A stretch of 64,000 nt of DNA from Pyricularia pennisetigena (Eukaryota > Ascomycota > Sordariomycetes > Magnaporthales > Pyriculariaceae), in NCBI RefSeq assembly GCF_004337985.1, contig NC_043741.1:2363348-2427347 (forward strand), read 5' to 3'. Positions within the stretch are counted from its first letter, which is position 1, and each line of letters begins with the position of its first letter. The notes beneath the pieces are model-generated. The model was not told where the DNA came from, did not search any database, and was given only the letters and a program-made list of their open reading frames with translations. A program made the position numbers and the translations under genes. Positions 1 through 11,394 of this stretch are shown here, one piece after another.

Positions 1-2920
1 CTACCAAGGCGCCTCGTGAACCCAACCTCGAACCCAATACAACTGGTCAAGTCACGGTCGCAACCCTCGTGCCCCTCGCCGAACTCATCTCTCGGTACAC
101 AAAAAGCACTCCGACCATAGTTCTTCGTGTCTTTAGGACCGTCATATCTGCCAGGAAAGCCACGTGTGTGCATTATGCCCGTCTCGCAGCGCAGAATCCG
201 GATGACCTCTCACTGGCCAGAGGCAATGCCTCTCACCGTCACTTCAATGACGCTCTCGAGGCTGCTTATATTGCTCTCGGCGGGGAAGATCAATTGACGG
301 CGGCATTGTCTGAGGAACATAGTGACTATGACGTTGAAGAGCTCGAAAGAATGGTATTCTCAAACAGTTTTTCAGCATTGTCCGTTGAGGGAAGTGACGA
401 AGACTCTGGAGCAGAGCCAGTATCTGTCACCAACATCGCGCCCATCAGAAAGCAGCAGCGGAAGCCTGGCAAAGGAAGGCGAGGCCGAAGGGGTAGCAGG
501 ATCAAAGGTGGAAGACATGACCCGTCGCAGCGAAAAGGTAAGAAAATACACCCCTCCACCAAGCAGAAAGTATGATAGCTGACATTACTTTACTAACGTG
601 GCTTAAAAATAATTTAGCGCTCGAGGGTATATCTGTCGACGGCTTTGGCATCATCAGCGATGATGATAGTCATATCAGCATCGAGTATGTCATGGCTGTG
701 AGCTGCCTGGCAGAGGAATGGTGCCACCTCCGCAGCTGGCTGAACATGGTCTGGTTTCGAGCTGCTCACGGCAAACTTAACAACGCAGTTGCTGGGGTTA
801 TCACGAAAGTCGCGTTTTCCATCCAGAAGCAGACGGAACTGGCCATCTTTGTTGACTTCCAGGGGCGTGATTCCTACAAGTCGGTTCTTGAAGCATTGAA
901 TAGCGGTCGAAACAGTCTCTCACTCGACAAGAGCCACTTTCTCAATACTAGCGACAGACAGGATCTGAAAGAGCAATGTCTTGCCCATACATATAGGTAT
1001 TTGATCGATTTCATAGCCGACTACCAGAAAACTAGAACGGGGAAGCCTACCAAGCCTATGCTGCGGGAGATCGGCTCCTGGAGTCCAAATGCATGCCTTT
1101 CGGATTTCACTCGCCCGCAGAGACTCAAATGGCGTCGGGCCTATACCATCAACTGGCTCTATGACCTTGTCAACACATATGCGTACCCTGCCATAAAGAC
1201 TCAGGGTTCTGCAGCGGACTGCAAACTCGAAGACATCGACTGGAGCGCGAATGGACCCTGGAATCCAACCACAAGTAATCAACGACGGCTTTATGGGCTG
1301 AACGAGTTTGCGGCTGCAGTCACAACCCTTGCCATGCAAAAGGAGGGCAAAGACGTCAGCACTCGAATACCTTCCTCACTGGTGTTTCAACTTCAGATTA
1401 TTGTGGACTCGTTTACTGTCAGTTACGGATGGATGAACCTCGACCTGAAGGATGCACAGGCCCAATACAGTCTGCAACCCCCAAGGACTGGCATGTCCAA
1501 TATATTCAATTTTATCTTTGGTGAAGCCAGACCACCTGGTTGTGGCTGCGGCAACAAATCGGTCTCGGGGACTCAGGACGGTGCTCATGATCTTCACAAC
1601 ATTGTGGCTCAAGAATACCCTTCACGCTTTGCCCAGACCAAGGCAGCAAAGCTTCTGTACCGGACAATAGTCGACATGGACAACTTTCTTGGAAAATTCT
1701 GGCCTGAGGATAATCAAAATGCTACCATGGCAGGTATCCACGCGTCCAGATTCAGCAATGTTGTTGAGCCGGGTCTTTGTGCATTGTGGGAGTACTCTCC
1801 TGCTCTCTGCGGAACCGGCCTCGCCGAGGCCATTGACTACCTGCATAACGCTTCAATCCTGATGCTCAACAAGGCTATCGAAGTCGTCTGTCTTATGCAC
1901 ATCTACAACAAAGTTCGACAGACAGGACATCTGGCCCAACCTATCGATATCTTTGAGATCTTGCAGGTTACCTTTCCTGGCGTTTACCGAGATGTGGGTG
2001 GTGTACCCCCAACAAAGGGTCCGTTCGGCGCTTCAATGTGGCAACAAATGGTGCAGACAGAGAAGAGAGGCTGTAAGCGCCCGCAGCCTTTCCTACCCAA
2101 CACATTCGATGTCGATAAAGTTCTTGTTCCCCAGCCTGGTGGATACTTTGACAACTCGACTCTTCTCTACGCGCTCCGCTCAGTCGAGTGGGACCCCTGC
2201 AGGGTGGCAGATCATGACCTCGCGCTGTACAGCTCGCTACGAAGATATCGAAGGGTGGACCGCTGGAGCAGGACCAAGGCAGCCGAGAATCTTGGTGAAA
2301 AGGAGTCTCGGGCCGCTCGCGAACGGGTGGCTGCCGTTACTGAGGAGGAGATACGTGCCATCTCGTCTCTCAAATCGACATTCGCAGCACGCTCGTGGCT
2401 GGATCTGCCACCCTACAAGACAGGCCCCGAAGACAACGAGAACCGCGACGAGCAGGACAGCCTGATGCGATCCTTCGAACAAGGCTGTCTCGCCCACAAA
2501 TGGAGGCCCGAGCTTGACAACAGCAAGGCACCCGGCAGGGATCGGCGAACGAGGCACGAAACCATGCTTGCGCGTATCGAGTGTGACATCTACAACGAGA
2601 TATGCGGCGGTGCCCCCATCCTGGGCCTAAATCTGCCGAGAATCACAGTGGTGCTGATGAAGCTGTTTGGCACCATTGAGGATGCCCTGTCCGCCGCCAG
2701 GAACAAGACATGGGCGGCGGCCCGCCTGAAGTATGTCAGCAGCGATTGCGACGTCTGCGGCAAGAAGCAGCGTATGGCCCTCGCCAAGTGCATCCTCAAC
2801 GCAACGGACGATGAAGAGTGTCTCAAAATTGTAGCAAAGGTGTTTGAACGGCCCGAGCTAGAGGATCTCGCCGATGCTAGCTTTTGGAACTTCGATCTGG
2901 TTAGTATGCTTTCCGTATAG
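1..2920 (+). CDS. DUF6604-domain protein, 5' end outside window
   Basis: The frame is open from the window edge, so the start lies to the left. Exon A runs to 537, a short intron (GTAAGA...TTTAG) covers 538-617, and exon B runs from 618 to a TAG at 2918-2920. The two exons join in frame. The first ~150 residues look like the end of the fungal DUF6604 domain, with a helical stretch of the type ISRYTKSTPTIVLRVFRTVI and a small basic linker (RKPGKGRRGRRGS). The ~760-residue remainder is the usual long helical tail of these proteins, including Cys pairs CGCG and CDVC. The function of the family is unknown. The 3' end is uncertain: a donor at about 2900 (GTTAGT) could lead to two short extra exons ending at a TAG at 3164-3166. 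Codon use matches the neighbours. The family call is by memory of its pattern. Confidence 0.75.
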
Positions 2921-3166
2921 TGCTGTAACGGTGTCTTATTTTTTCCTCCTCTTTTATACATACTGACAACTATGTAGGACATGACCGAGTTTTACGGTAT
3001 GCATCTGTGCGGTTGCATGCGCAAGTCATTCTTGTCTGGATTTGTGTACTTTGCGCCTTGATTACAGGTGGAAGCAGCGGTCAAGGCTGAAGCCAGGTTC
3101 ATGGTCGCAGAGGAAGTGAGCGGTGGTTACATTCACCATGTACACGCTGCCATGGGATGTCTGTAG

Positions 3167-3725
3167 TCCATTTTTGATGTGATCTTTGCGAGGGTCGCAG
3201 ATATTTCCATCTCGATTTGTGTCTTTTTGAAGAGTTGATTTCAATCACGCTATTTGCGTTTCATGTACGATGACAGGGGAGATGAGACGTTCTCTTTTTG
3301 CGATGGAAGATATGAGTGATGATCAGCAATGGGAATATTGGCTTGTGATCTCAAGGGTGTGTGGCCCGTGGATAATGAAGGTTTAGCATGTACAACAATG
3401 TTTTCCGACAAGGGCAAACTTTTGCAGGTAAAATGTCGATCAACTTACTGGGACAAGACCCAAGCATGTATGCTGCGTATATCCAGTCATCCAAAATACT
3501 ATGGCGAATCACGCGGGCGATGCACTGACTACAAGCAGACTCTCGTGAAATTTGTATATTATCATACATCATTACGTTAATTCCCATGAGTCAATTCCGA
3601 ATAAGCTCGGGTGCCGCTAGCCGAGTACCAACTTTTGCCAAAAAGAAACCGGGCTGAAAGAAAAGGAGTCATGTCTGCCCTTGTGGAAAGCTTGAAAACC
3701 AGACAAAGGCCGGCTGACTGACCCC
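3167..3725. other. Convergent intergenic region
   Basis: This lies between the 3' ends of the DUF6604 gene and the sti1 gene. If the DUF6604 gene uses the alternative terminal exons, its last codons fall just before this stretch. No coding, repeat or RNA signal was seen. It presumably holds the 3' UTRs of both genes. Confidence 0.5.
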
Positions 3726-5705
3726 TTAACGACCCATGCGAATGACGCCGGCAGCAACCAGCTTCTGGATCTTGGTGCGAACGCTGGGGTTCTTCATGTG
3801 CTCCTGCAAAGCGGCAGGATCGCTCTGTGCCTGTTGCAGGATGGCCTGCATGACGGGGTCGGCCATGATACCCATGATCTAAAGGGTAATCCAGTTAGTA
3901 CACGCGTTTCGACTTGGGAATAATGAGGGGCACCAAGACATGATGCCCAAAACCGCAAAAACGGCACTTACCTCTGGGTCACGCTGCAACCTCTCCCTGG
4001 TCTGCTCCTCCGTCTCGTTCTCCCTGGCCGCGTACATGGCTTGCAGAGCCTTGTTCTGCTGTTGCTCGATCTCCCTGGCGTTCGCGCCATTGTGGTGTTC
4101 GCGGTCGACCTGCGCAGCCTCAGTGCAGGCGTCCATGCACTTGCTGTACTCGCGCATACCAAAGTAGGCCTGGGCCTTGCGGATGTAGGCGCGGATAAAC
4201 TTGGGGTCCTTGGCGATGGCCGTGTCGCAGTCTTGCAGGGCAGAGGGGAACTCGAGCAACTTGACAAAGGCGGCGGCCCGGTTGCTGTATCCGCGGGGAT
4301 CATCAGGCGCCCGCTTGATCATCTCCGAGTAGGCGGCCACCGCACCGGGCCAGTCCGAGTTCTTGAACTTGGTGTTACCCTCCTCGCGTGCCTCCTCGGC
4401 CTTGACCGGGTCCATGTACTCGAGTCTCTCCTTCTCTTTCTTGGCCTTTTCGCACGCATTGAGCTTCTTCAACACATCGGGTGTGCGGTGCTCACGCAGA
4501 GACGTCTTGTAGTTTTCGATGGCAGTGTCCATGTTGCCAAGCTTCTCGTTCGCCGAGCCGATTCGCGCATACGACTTGGCAATGGTCTTGAAGTCGGCGT
4601 AGATGGCGCGACCCTCCTCCACAGCCTTGGTACACGTGTCGATGCAGGCCTGGTAATCGCCCTTCTCGAACTGTGCCGCGCCGAGGTTGTTAAGGTATGT
4701 TATATCCTTGTGCAGATCCCAGGCTGCCTGGTAGTGCTTGATGGCCTCATCAAAGTTTCGCTTCTTGTAGTTCTCAGTTCCGATGGCCTTCTCCTTGTCG
4801 GCTGCCTCCTTGGCCTTGCGCTTCTCGGCCGCCTCCTCGTCTTCTTCTTCCGGTTCCGGCTCGGGAGCGGGTTCGGGAGCCTTGGCGGGCTGGGGCTTGG
4901 GGGCATCCGGCATCGGGGAGTCCTCCTGGGTGGGGACACTGCCTGCGGGCATATCTGCGGGGTCGCGCATCTCCATGTCGACGCCCATGAGGACGCCTAG
5001 TACTTGGATCATGCGCGGGTCGCTGAAGAGCTCTGTGCTGTTGCTGGGGTTGGAACGGATGGACTGGAGTTTTTGCATGAACGAGGGGTCTGCAAGAAGG
5101 GAGGCGGTCTTGGGGTTTGAGGCGAGCTTCTGGATGAGCTGGGGGTCGTTGAACATCTGGCCAAGGCCACCCATCGGGTCAGAGCCGCTGGGTCCTCCTC
5201 CTGGTTGCAGTTGCGGTGTTAGATACGGCATGGTTTATTGAATTTGTACTGGGAAGTGAGTGCATACCTGCAAGCTCCTGATCAATCGCCCTCTGAACCG
5301 ATGCCAAGTCATTCTTCAGGCCCGCATTGTTCGGGTCCAGCTTCAAGCCAGCCTCATATGCGTCGGCGGCTGCAGCCAGGTCCCTCTTGCCATAGAGCGC
5401 AGCTCCCTTCCGGCTGTAGCCCTTGGGCCAGTCGGGCTTCAGCTCAACTGTCTTCTCTGCATCCTTGAGCGCTGCTTCGTATTCCTTCTTGGATGCGTAT
5501 GCGGCTGATCGGTTGCTGTAAAGAATGTGGTTATCGGGTGTGAGTTCAATGGCTGCAGTGAAGTGTTTGCTGTTTAGTTGTCAGTAAAATCCGAGTCATA
5601 AGAAGTTGGGAGTAAGTTCGGGGTGGTGACATACACAGCCTCGTCAAAGTTCTTCTCCGCAATGGCCTTGTTGCCTAGAGCCTTGAGCTCGTCTGCAGTA
5701 GACAT
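3726..5705 (-). CDS. sti1: Hsp70/Hsp90 co-chaperone Sti1 (HOP)
   Basis: This is the TPR co-chaperone that hands clients from Hsp70 to Hsp90 in the cytosol. There are four exons on the minus strand: 5705-5635, 5569-5268, 5200-3972 and 3878-3726. They sum to 1755 nt (584 aa), the usual length for fungal Sti1. The N-terminus MSTADELKALGNKAI opens TPR1, with the TPR signature HILYSNRSAAYASK just after it. A DP1-type segment follows (MFNDPQLIQKLASNPKT). An acidic/Ala-Pro linker (EPAPEPEPEEEDEE) leads to TPR2A and TPR2B (GNTKFKNSDWPGAVAAY, YSNRAAAFVKL). The last exon completes DP2 (IMGIMADPVMQAILQQA) and ends VIRMGR. All junctions have GT-AG ends and preserve frame. The start is the only Met that gives a full TPR1. 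No oddities were seen. Confidence 0.95.
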
Positions 5706-6312
5706 TGCTGAGACTTCTTTCGCACGGAAGAGATTCAAGTATCGGAGTCGCGTGGATTCGTAAAGTAGCCAGTGAATTTTCTTGCTCAAATGCAACCTGC
5801 AGTTGTTCTCAGATGTATGAAATTTGGGTATCTTGATGTTTGTCTGTCTCGCAATAGTCTGGTCCAACGCCGCCGTTAAACATTTGGAGGCGGGGAGCTT
5901 TTCTAGTGTGCGACAAGCTTCTAGGCTCTTCGATGGATTATGGGGGCTATCGCAATTGATGATTGGCTTGATATCATATCGGATGAAGCCCCACTTTCTA
6001 GTCTAGTCTCCTAGTTTTCTCGAGAAAAGAAACACGAACCCCTAACCCAGGAAAATGGCTGTATCTGAAAGAAAGGATGGACGGAATATTGCTCGGAGGC
6101 AGCATCAATGGTTCTTTCTAGAGCCATCTTTTGCTTATAGTCCAGATTTGCAGTTTCTCAGTCTTTCATTGAAGATTTCATTTTCGGTATAAAACTAGAG
6201 AGTAGGTGTCTACATACCCTGGTTAAGACAGAGCAAAACCAAACGATTTCCGATGCAACGTCAGCCATAAATAGTAAAACCATACAAAGCCAGAATATCC
6301 GACGAATAGGAT
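5706..6312. other. Intergenic region upstream of sti1
   Basis: This holds the sti1 promoter (read on the minus strand) and the 3' flank of the next minus-strand gene. No ORF of note was found. I saw no heat-shock element array that I would defend. Confidence 0.5.
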
Positions 6313-7596
6313 TTAGCTGTTACCACCCCAGCCAAATTGTTGGTCTACCACGTTCATGGCTTGGATGCCAGCAGCAACAAACCTATGGACGCCCGTCGTA
6401 GCACCTTGGGGTTGTGCGTGCGAATTTGCCAAGTCCTGCTGGTCGAGTACACATTGTCGTCTGTTGATCACCGCCGCGTGGATAGCTGCTCCCCACAACC
6501 CGTACAGCTGGTCCTCATTCAGGCTCGCATACTCCCTTTCTGCCGACCCGTTCCGTGCCGGTCTAGAGAAGGGCCACTCGGCAATAACGGTTTCGAAGCG
6601 CTTGGTTCGGAAAAACAAGTAAGGAAATGTGAGCAAAATTGTCAGGGTGAAGAAGGTCAAGAGCCTGATCCAGGTCTTGAACCGCCACTCGTTGACTTTG
6701 CAATCGTTATACACCTCCACCCATCCGCCCTCGGTCGGGAAGGATATGGTGACGTTGCCCCGGTAGTTTGTGCTTCTCACGAGGCTATGCAGTCTCTCTA
6801 TGAGCAAATCCTTGTCGACTCCAACAACCCGCTTCTGAAGGGAAAACACCTTGAGGCCCGCAGAGCTGGCGCAGTACCGATGGCACCACTCAGTCAGCGT
6901 CGGCTTCTCACCCAGAGAGTCGCCGGCATCCTCGAGTCTCATCCCGCTCCTCCTGCGGTGCCTCCTTCGAGCCCCAGGGGCGAGCCGCGCCAACGAAGTG
7001 CCACGCTTGACCTTCTCGTCGTTGTCGACCGTGCGCAGGCCGGCCCATGTAGAAGTGCCCCTGGCGAGGTCGGTGTAGAGGTAGGGTGTCATGTCAACGC
7101 GCACGTTGAAGTCGACAATCGTCCTCGTTCTGTTGTTCGATCCGCCGTTCTCGGATCTTGTCTCGGTATGCGAGCCATGGACCTGAATGAATGTGCGCGG
7201 CGGTTTCTTGGACCACGCCAAGACATGTTGTTCCAGAAGGGTTGGGTCGCTGTCGAGGTCACTGGACATGTAATACTCGTTTTTCGTGCTGCTATCGACT
7301 GAAAAGACGGGCACAAGCGAAGGGCCATTCAGAGACGACGCCTGCTGTGCGTGCTGGGCTGGAGAAATGAGGGCGCTGGACTCGGCGACGTCGGAATACA
7401 GAGGCGGGAGTTCGTCATCGTCATCGTCGCGGTCGTGGGTGCGAGGCAGGAAGCCGTAGTCGCTGTGATCGACTGAAGGTCCGTTGTTGCTACTGCTCCC
7501 TCCATTTCTCGGGGCTTCTTGGTTCGTCGTCAGCGGCAAGGCACCAGCGCGTGCATTGTCCGCCAGTGGGGTTGTCGCGTCTGCCGGCTTCCCCAT
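6313..7596 (-). CDS. Conserved fungal membrane protein, function unknown
   Basis: A single minus-strand exon encodes 427 aa from MGKPADATT. An in-frame Met ten codons upstream is less likely, because the conserved-looking start is MGKP. The first ~130 residues are low complexity and acidic (DRDDDDDELPPLYSDVAE). A folded region follows with motifs I recall from an uncharacterised fungal family: FNVRVDMTPYLYT, TEWCHRYCASSAGLK, LVRSTNYRGNVTISFP and VEVYNDCKVNEWRFKTWI. One clear hydrophobic segment (LLTFFTLTILLTFPYLFF, about residue 315) is followed by a basic RTKRF stop-transfer. The tail (~80 residues) is Ala/Gln rich. It is probably a single-pass membrane protein. Homologues are sometimes labelled as ABC transporters, but there is no Walker motif here. 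Function is unknown. Confidence 0.8.
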   Translation of the reverse strand: MGKPADATTPLADNARAGALPLTTNQEAPRNGGSSSNNGPSVDHSDYGFLPRTHDRDDDDDELPPLYSDVAESSALISPAQHAQQASSLNGPSLVPVFSVDSSTKNEYYMSSDLDSDPTLLEQHVLAWSKKPPRTFIQVHGSHTETRSENGGSNNRTRTIVDFNVRVDMTPYLYTDLARGTSTWAGLRTVDNDEKVKRGTSLARLAPGARRRHRRRSGMRLEDAGDSLGEKPTLTEWCHRYCASSAGLKVFSLQKRVVGVDKDLLIERLHSLVRSTNYRGNVTISFPTEGGWVEVYNDCKVNEWRFKTWIRLLTFFTLTILLTFPYLFFRTKRFETVIAEWPFSRPARNGSAEREYASLNEDQLYGLWGAAIHAAVINRRQCVLDQQDLANSHAQPQGATTGVHRFVAAGIQAMNVVDQQFGWGGNS

Positions 7597-8662
7597 GTTG
7601 TACAGCACAAACAAATGAAAAGTCAAATTGCGACACTAACGCCCGAAGAGCTTATCGTTTTGACCGTTGGCCACTACGCAAGGTATTGAATGCAAAAGAT
7701 GATGCGTCAAGTATGCAGGGTGCAAGGCGTAATCAATTTCAGGTCCCAGTTGAACCCTGAGAACGGGAGGGAAGTGGCGACTTTGATTGGGGCTGTGCTG
7801 CTGCGACGCATAGACGAACGCTCGCTTAATTGACATTGACAGCCAGAAACCCAATTTGCATTTGTTCGTACTACCACTAATTACAAGTGCTTACAAACAT
7901 GTCCCTAGGTAGGTGCGGTCGCAAACCAATATTTCACTGCAATCTGCTGCAAATTCCAGTGGTACAAATCATGAGCTTGTGCTTATGTTACCTACTCCCG
8001 AGTGTCGAGGCGGTCCAGATTGTCCCGACCACAGGAAAAGACTCGGACGCGTCTGCCGCATCAAAGGCAGCAAGTGCCCAAGTCACGACGTCATGTGAAA
8101 ATTGGACCCCCAAATTGGTGAATTTGGACCAGCGGAGTCCCCGAATTCCACTGTCTTCACAGTTGGTTTGTCTCGTTCGCCCCTCGAAACATGGCTCTGC
8201 TTGTTTCGTTCCAAAAGCGCGCTGCTCAGAGATATGATCCATGGAGCCTTGCTAGAATCGACTCAATATTGGGCTTCGTCGTTTGCCATCGCTTGCTGAT
8301 GCTGATGTTGATGCTTTTTTGGAAAAGTTTTGCCTCATCATTTGGAAACCAAATTCCACTCCTGACGCTGGGCCGCTAATCCTAGCTACCGTTGCCATGA
8401 GTATGGTAAGATAGCCTGGATGAACCTCGCTCGCTGCCCCTATGGCTATGCCCAGATCAACCTTTGCACAATGAGTGCCTTGGATTGCCCTGCGGGGCAG
8501 CTGCATTCGAGTGAGTTGTTAACGGGGACACAATCGACGTCGGTCTGCTGTGTTTGTCGATGCGTATGGTACGCTAGACACATGTTGCGAACGCTCCATT
8601 ATGTATATTTTTCTTTGTTTCTTTTTTTTTTTTGTCAAGCAAACAGGTTGTTTCCCGAACGG
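7597..8662. other. Intergenic region, 1.07 kb
   Basis: This lies between two minus-strand genes: the promoter of the membrane-protein gene on the left and the 3' flank of the DUF7703 gene on the right. A 12-T run lies near 8622. There are several short open frames, none with a recognisable domain or convincing codon use. Confidence 0.5.
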
Positions 8663-9682
8663 TCAAGGATATCTTTGCGTCCCGAATATCCTCCTCAGCT
8701 CCGCGCTATGTCTCTCGGGGTATTCTTTTGTCATTGAAGTCCCTAAATCATCGCCGCTCGCTTTGCCCTCTGCGCTGTTCCTCTTGACGGGACTGTGGCA
8801 AGTCGCGGTACCTGGCTCTGCCAACCCCACGCCCACAACAGTGATTGGACTCGAAGTGTAGTTTTCCGCCGCGGTGCTACCGCAGGTACACGATCGCCTC
8901 CGCATCAGCTTGGTTAGGCTGTTGAGCACGACACCCTCGACCTGCAGCTTCACGCTGTATACGACGCCCTTGTAGGACGTCATGATGGCAAACTGGCGTC
9001 CCGAGTAGGCGAGTCCCATCAGGCTCAAGTCCAGCAACGCCGTGAGAACGAATAGCCAGACCAGGCCCTTCAAAGTCTTCTTCACCCGATCCCCCTTGAT
9101 CACTTGGATGGGCTTGAAGGCCCGCCTCGCCTCGCGCACGTATATCCACGAGATGAGTGCCTCTTGTGCCGATATGAGTCCGGTCTGGCAGTTTTCGAAG
9201 ATGGTGAAGGTCTTGGCGAGGTGCTCTTGCCCTGGAACGTTACTGGCAATGAGCAGCGAGCTGACTGGCACCTCGAGGAAGAGGAAAGTGAAGGTGATGA
9301 GGCCAAGGACCCAGCGCAATTTCACCGGCTCGCCAACCACGAGGCAAAGCCTCGAGTAGAGCACCATGCTCTGGCCTGTCACCATGGCCCAGAAGCCGAT
9401 GCTGACGAGGGGTGTTATGGCCAAGGTTGGTGCCATGCCGAACAGGCGAACCAGAGCAAATATCTGCCGGAATGGAATCGCAGCGTTGGCTACCGTCATG
9501 CTCCAGAAGTACAAGCCACTGTAGTTCCTGAAAGTCACAAAGATGAAGATGAAGGTCTGAACGCAGTTCCATATCGACACTGCGAAGAAGCCGGCCATGA
9601 CCATGGCCTCGGGAAGGGTAACGACATTGTCTATAGGGCCGGTTTCGCCACTATCGCTGGACATGCTGTACATATTCTGCAC
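8663..9682 (-). CDS. DUF7703-type seven-helix membrane protein
   Basis: A single minus-strand exon of 339 aa begins MQNMYSMSSDSGE; the Met at residue 4 or 7 could also serve. It has about seven hydrophobic helices: near residues 25-45 (AMVMAGFFAVSIWNCVQTF), 55-75, 85-105, 110-130, 140-160, 195-215 and 220-240. Between the helices are short loops such as EGVVLNSLTKLMRRR. A ~90-residue polar cytosolic-type tail with Cys-rich RRRSCTCGS follows. The spacing and the motif RQIFALVR fit the fungal DUF7703 integral-membrane family. That family has receptor-like topology but no known ligand. No intron is needed. Confidence 0.75.
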   Translation of the reverse strand: MQNMYSMSSDSGETGPIDNVVTLPEAMVMAGFFAVSIWNCVQTFIFIFVTFRNYSGLYFWSMTVANAAIPFRQIFALVRLFGMAPTLAITPLVSIGFWAMVTGQSMVLYSRLCLVVGEPVKLRWVLGLITFTFLFLEVPVSSLLIASNVPGQEHLAKTFTIFENCQTGLISAQEALISWIYVREARRAFKPIQVIKGDRVKKTLKGLVWLFVLTALLDLSLMGLAYSGRQFAIMTSYKGVVYSVKLQVEGVVLNSLTKLMRRRSCTCGSTAAENYTSSPITVVGVGLAEPGTATCHSPVKRNSAEGKASGDDLGTSMTKEYPERHSAELRRIFGTQRYP

Positions 9683-10569
9683 GTTGACGGAGGGTCTGGT
9701 GAGAGTCTGCTGTTTCAGGAAGCTGTTAGGTCGCGAATTGCTCTGCGGGCCAATCAGTGAAAGACAACCTTAGGTATACCCTTTCAACGGGCAAAACTTG
9801 GCTTCTACGGTGCGGAAACTGATTGGTGCTCCTTGCTTGAGCATTCCCGGCCCCGACTCTATTTTTTCACTTTGCTTGCCTTCAAATTAGTGTAGTTGTA
9901 GGGTTGGCTAGGGTTATTTTGCGATAGACTTTGCAGGCGGAAAGTGAATTTTTTAACCACGAGCAGGCGTGGGCATGAGATACCGGAAATGGTTGTAGAT
10001 TTATTGAGTTGCGTTTGCAATCCCATGGAATTCCCACCTTTGCGGTAACGCCGAAAGCTTGGGCCATATGAGCTAGTTAATGTTACTCCTGAGATGGCGG
10101 TTGCATTCGAAGTGCACTAGGCGTCGAAGTTTTGATGGTTGATCCCAGGAGGCGCTTGTTCTCAACTGAATAATGGGGTTCCAGGGAAGCTGCCTACCTG
10201 CACATCAGACCAGCAATATATGCTCGCGAATCACAATACAGCACTTGGAATCAATAATGTTGGTCAATTAGCGTTGATCTGCATAGTCTTTCTTAAATCC
10301 TTGATGTGCCGCGATCGTGCGTTTATTCCTTTGCTTTTCCTTCGCGACTATACAAAACCCGTTTAGCTGCAACGGTGCCGGTGCAAGCGCGCTGATTGAT
10401 AGCTGGACCAGGAGTTGACTGTGACGTAGGAATCGTGTAAGAATCCCAATTAGGGAAATCTGAATTAATATAGCCCCATCGTCCTTGGGGCATTATTATG
10501 CTTATGCGCACTTTTTATTGCCCAGCGAACTGTTCATCGGGTGTTGATCAGCGACTGGCAGGCCGTCAC

Positions 10570-10587
10570 TTTTTTTTTTTTTTTTTT
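10570..10587. repeat. 18-nt poly-T abutting the gap
   Basis: A pure T run ends exactly where the unresolved bases begin. It probably caused the assembly break. Confidence 0.9.
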
Positions 10588-11352
10588 NNNNNNNNNNNNN
10601 NNNNNNNNNNNNNNNNNNNNNNNNNNNNNNNNNNNNNNNNNNNNNNNNNNNNNNNNNNNNNNNNNNNNNNNNNNNNNNNNNNNNNNNNNNNNNNNNNNNN
10701 NNNNNNNNNNNNNNNNNNNNNNNNNNNNNNNNNNNNNNNNNNNNNNNNNNNNNNNNNNNNNNNNNNNNNNNNNNNNNNNNNNNNNNNNNNNNNNNNNNNN
10801 NNNNNNNNNNNNNNNNNNNNNNNNNNNNNNNNNNNNNNNNNNNNNNNNNNNNNNNNNNNNNNNNNNNNNNNNNNNNNNNNNNNNNNNNNNNNNNNNNNNN
10901 NNNNNNNNNNNNNNNNNNNNNNNNNNNNNNNNNNNNNNNNNNNNNNNNNNNNNNNNNNNNNNNNNNNNNNNNNNNNNNNNNNNNNNNNNNNNNNNNNNNN
11001 NNNNNNNNNNNNNNNNNNNNNNNNNNNNNNNNNNNNNNNNNNNNNNNNNNNNNNNNNNNNNNNNNNNNNNNNNNNNNNNNNNNNNNNNNNNNNNNNNNNN
11101 NNNNNNNNNNNNNNNNNNNNNNNNNNNNNNNNNNNNNNNNNNNNNNNNNNNNNNNNNNNNNNNNNNNNNNNNNNNNNNNNNNNNNNNNNNNNNNNNNNNN
11201 NNNNNNNNNNNNNNNNNNNNNNNNNNNNNNNNNNNNNNNNNNNNNNNNNNNNNNNNNNNNNNNNNNNNNNNNNNNNNNNNNNNNNNNNNNNNNNNNNNNN
11301 NNNNNNNNNNNNNNNNNNNNNNNNNNNNNNNNNNNNNNNNNNNNNNNNNNNN
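10588..11352. other. Assembly gap (765 N)
   Basis: All bases are N. The left edge is poly-T and the right edge is poly-A. Frames drawn across the gap are meaningless. Confidence 0.99.

Positions 11353-11393
<41 letters not shown>
11353..11393. repeat. 41-nt poly-A abutting the gap
   Basis: A pure A run begins where the N block ends. It could be a homopolymer that stopped the read, or the A-tail of an element hidden in the gap. Confidence 0.9.

Positions 11394-11394
<1 letters not shown>

Noticed and set aside
4041..5000. 319-codon plus-strand frame opposite sti1
   Set aside because: It is the antisense shadow of well-supported Sti1 coding sequence.
9104..9760. 218-codon plus-strand frame opposite the DUF7703 gene
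   Set aside because: Antisense shadow of a clear multi-helix membrane protein.
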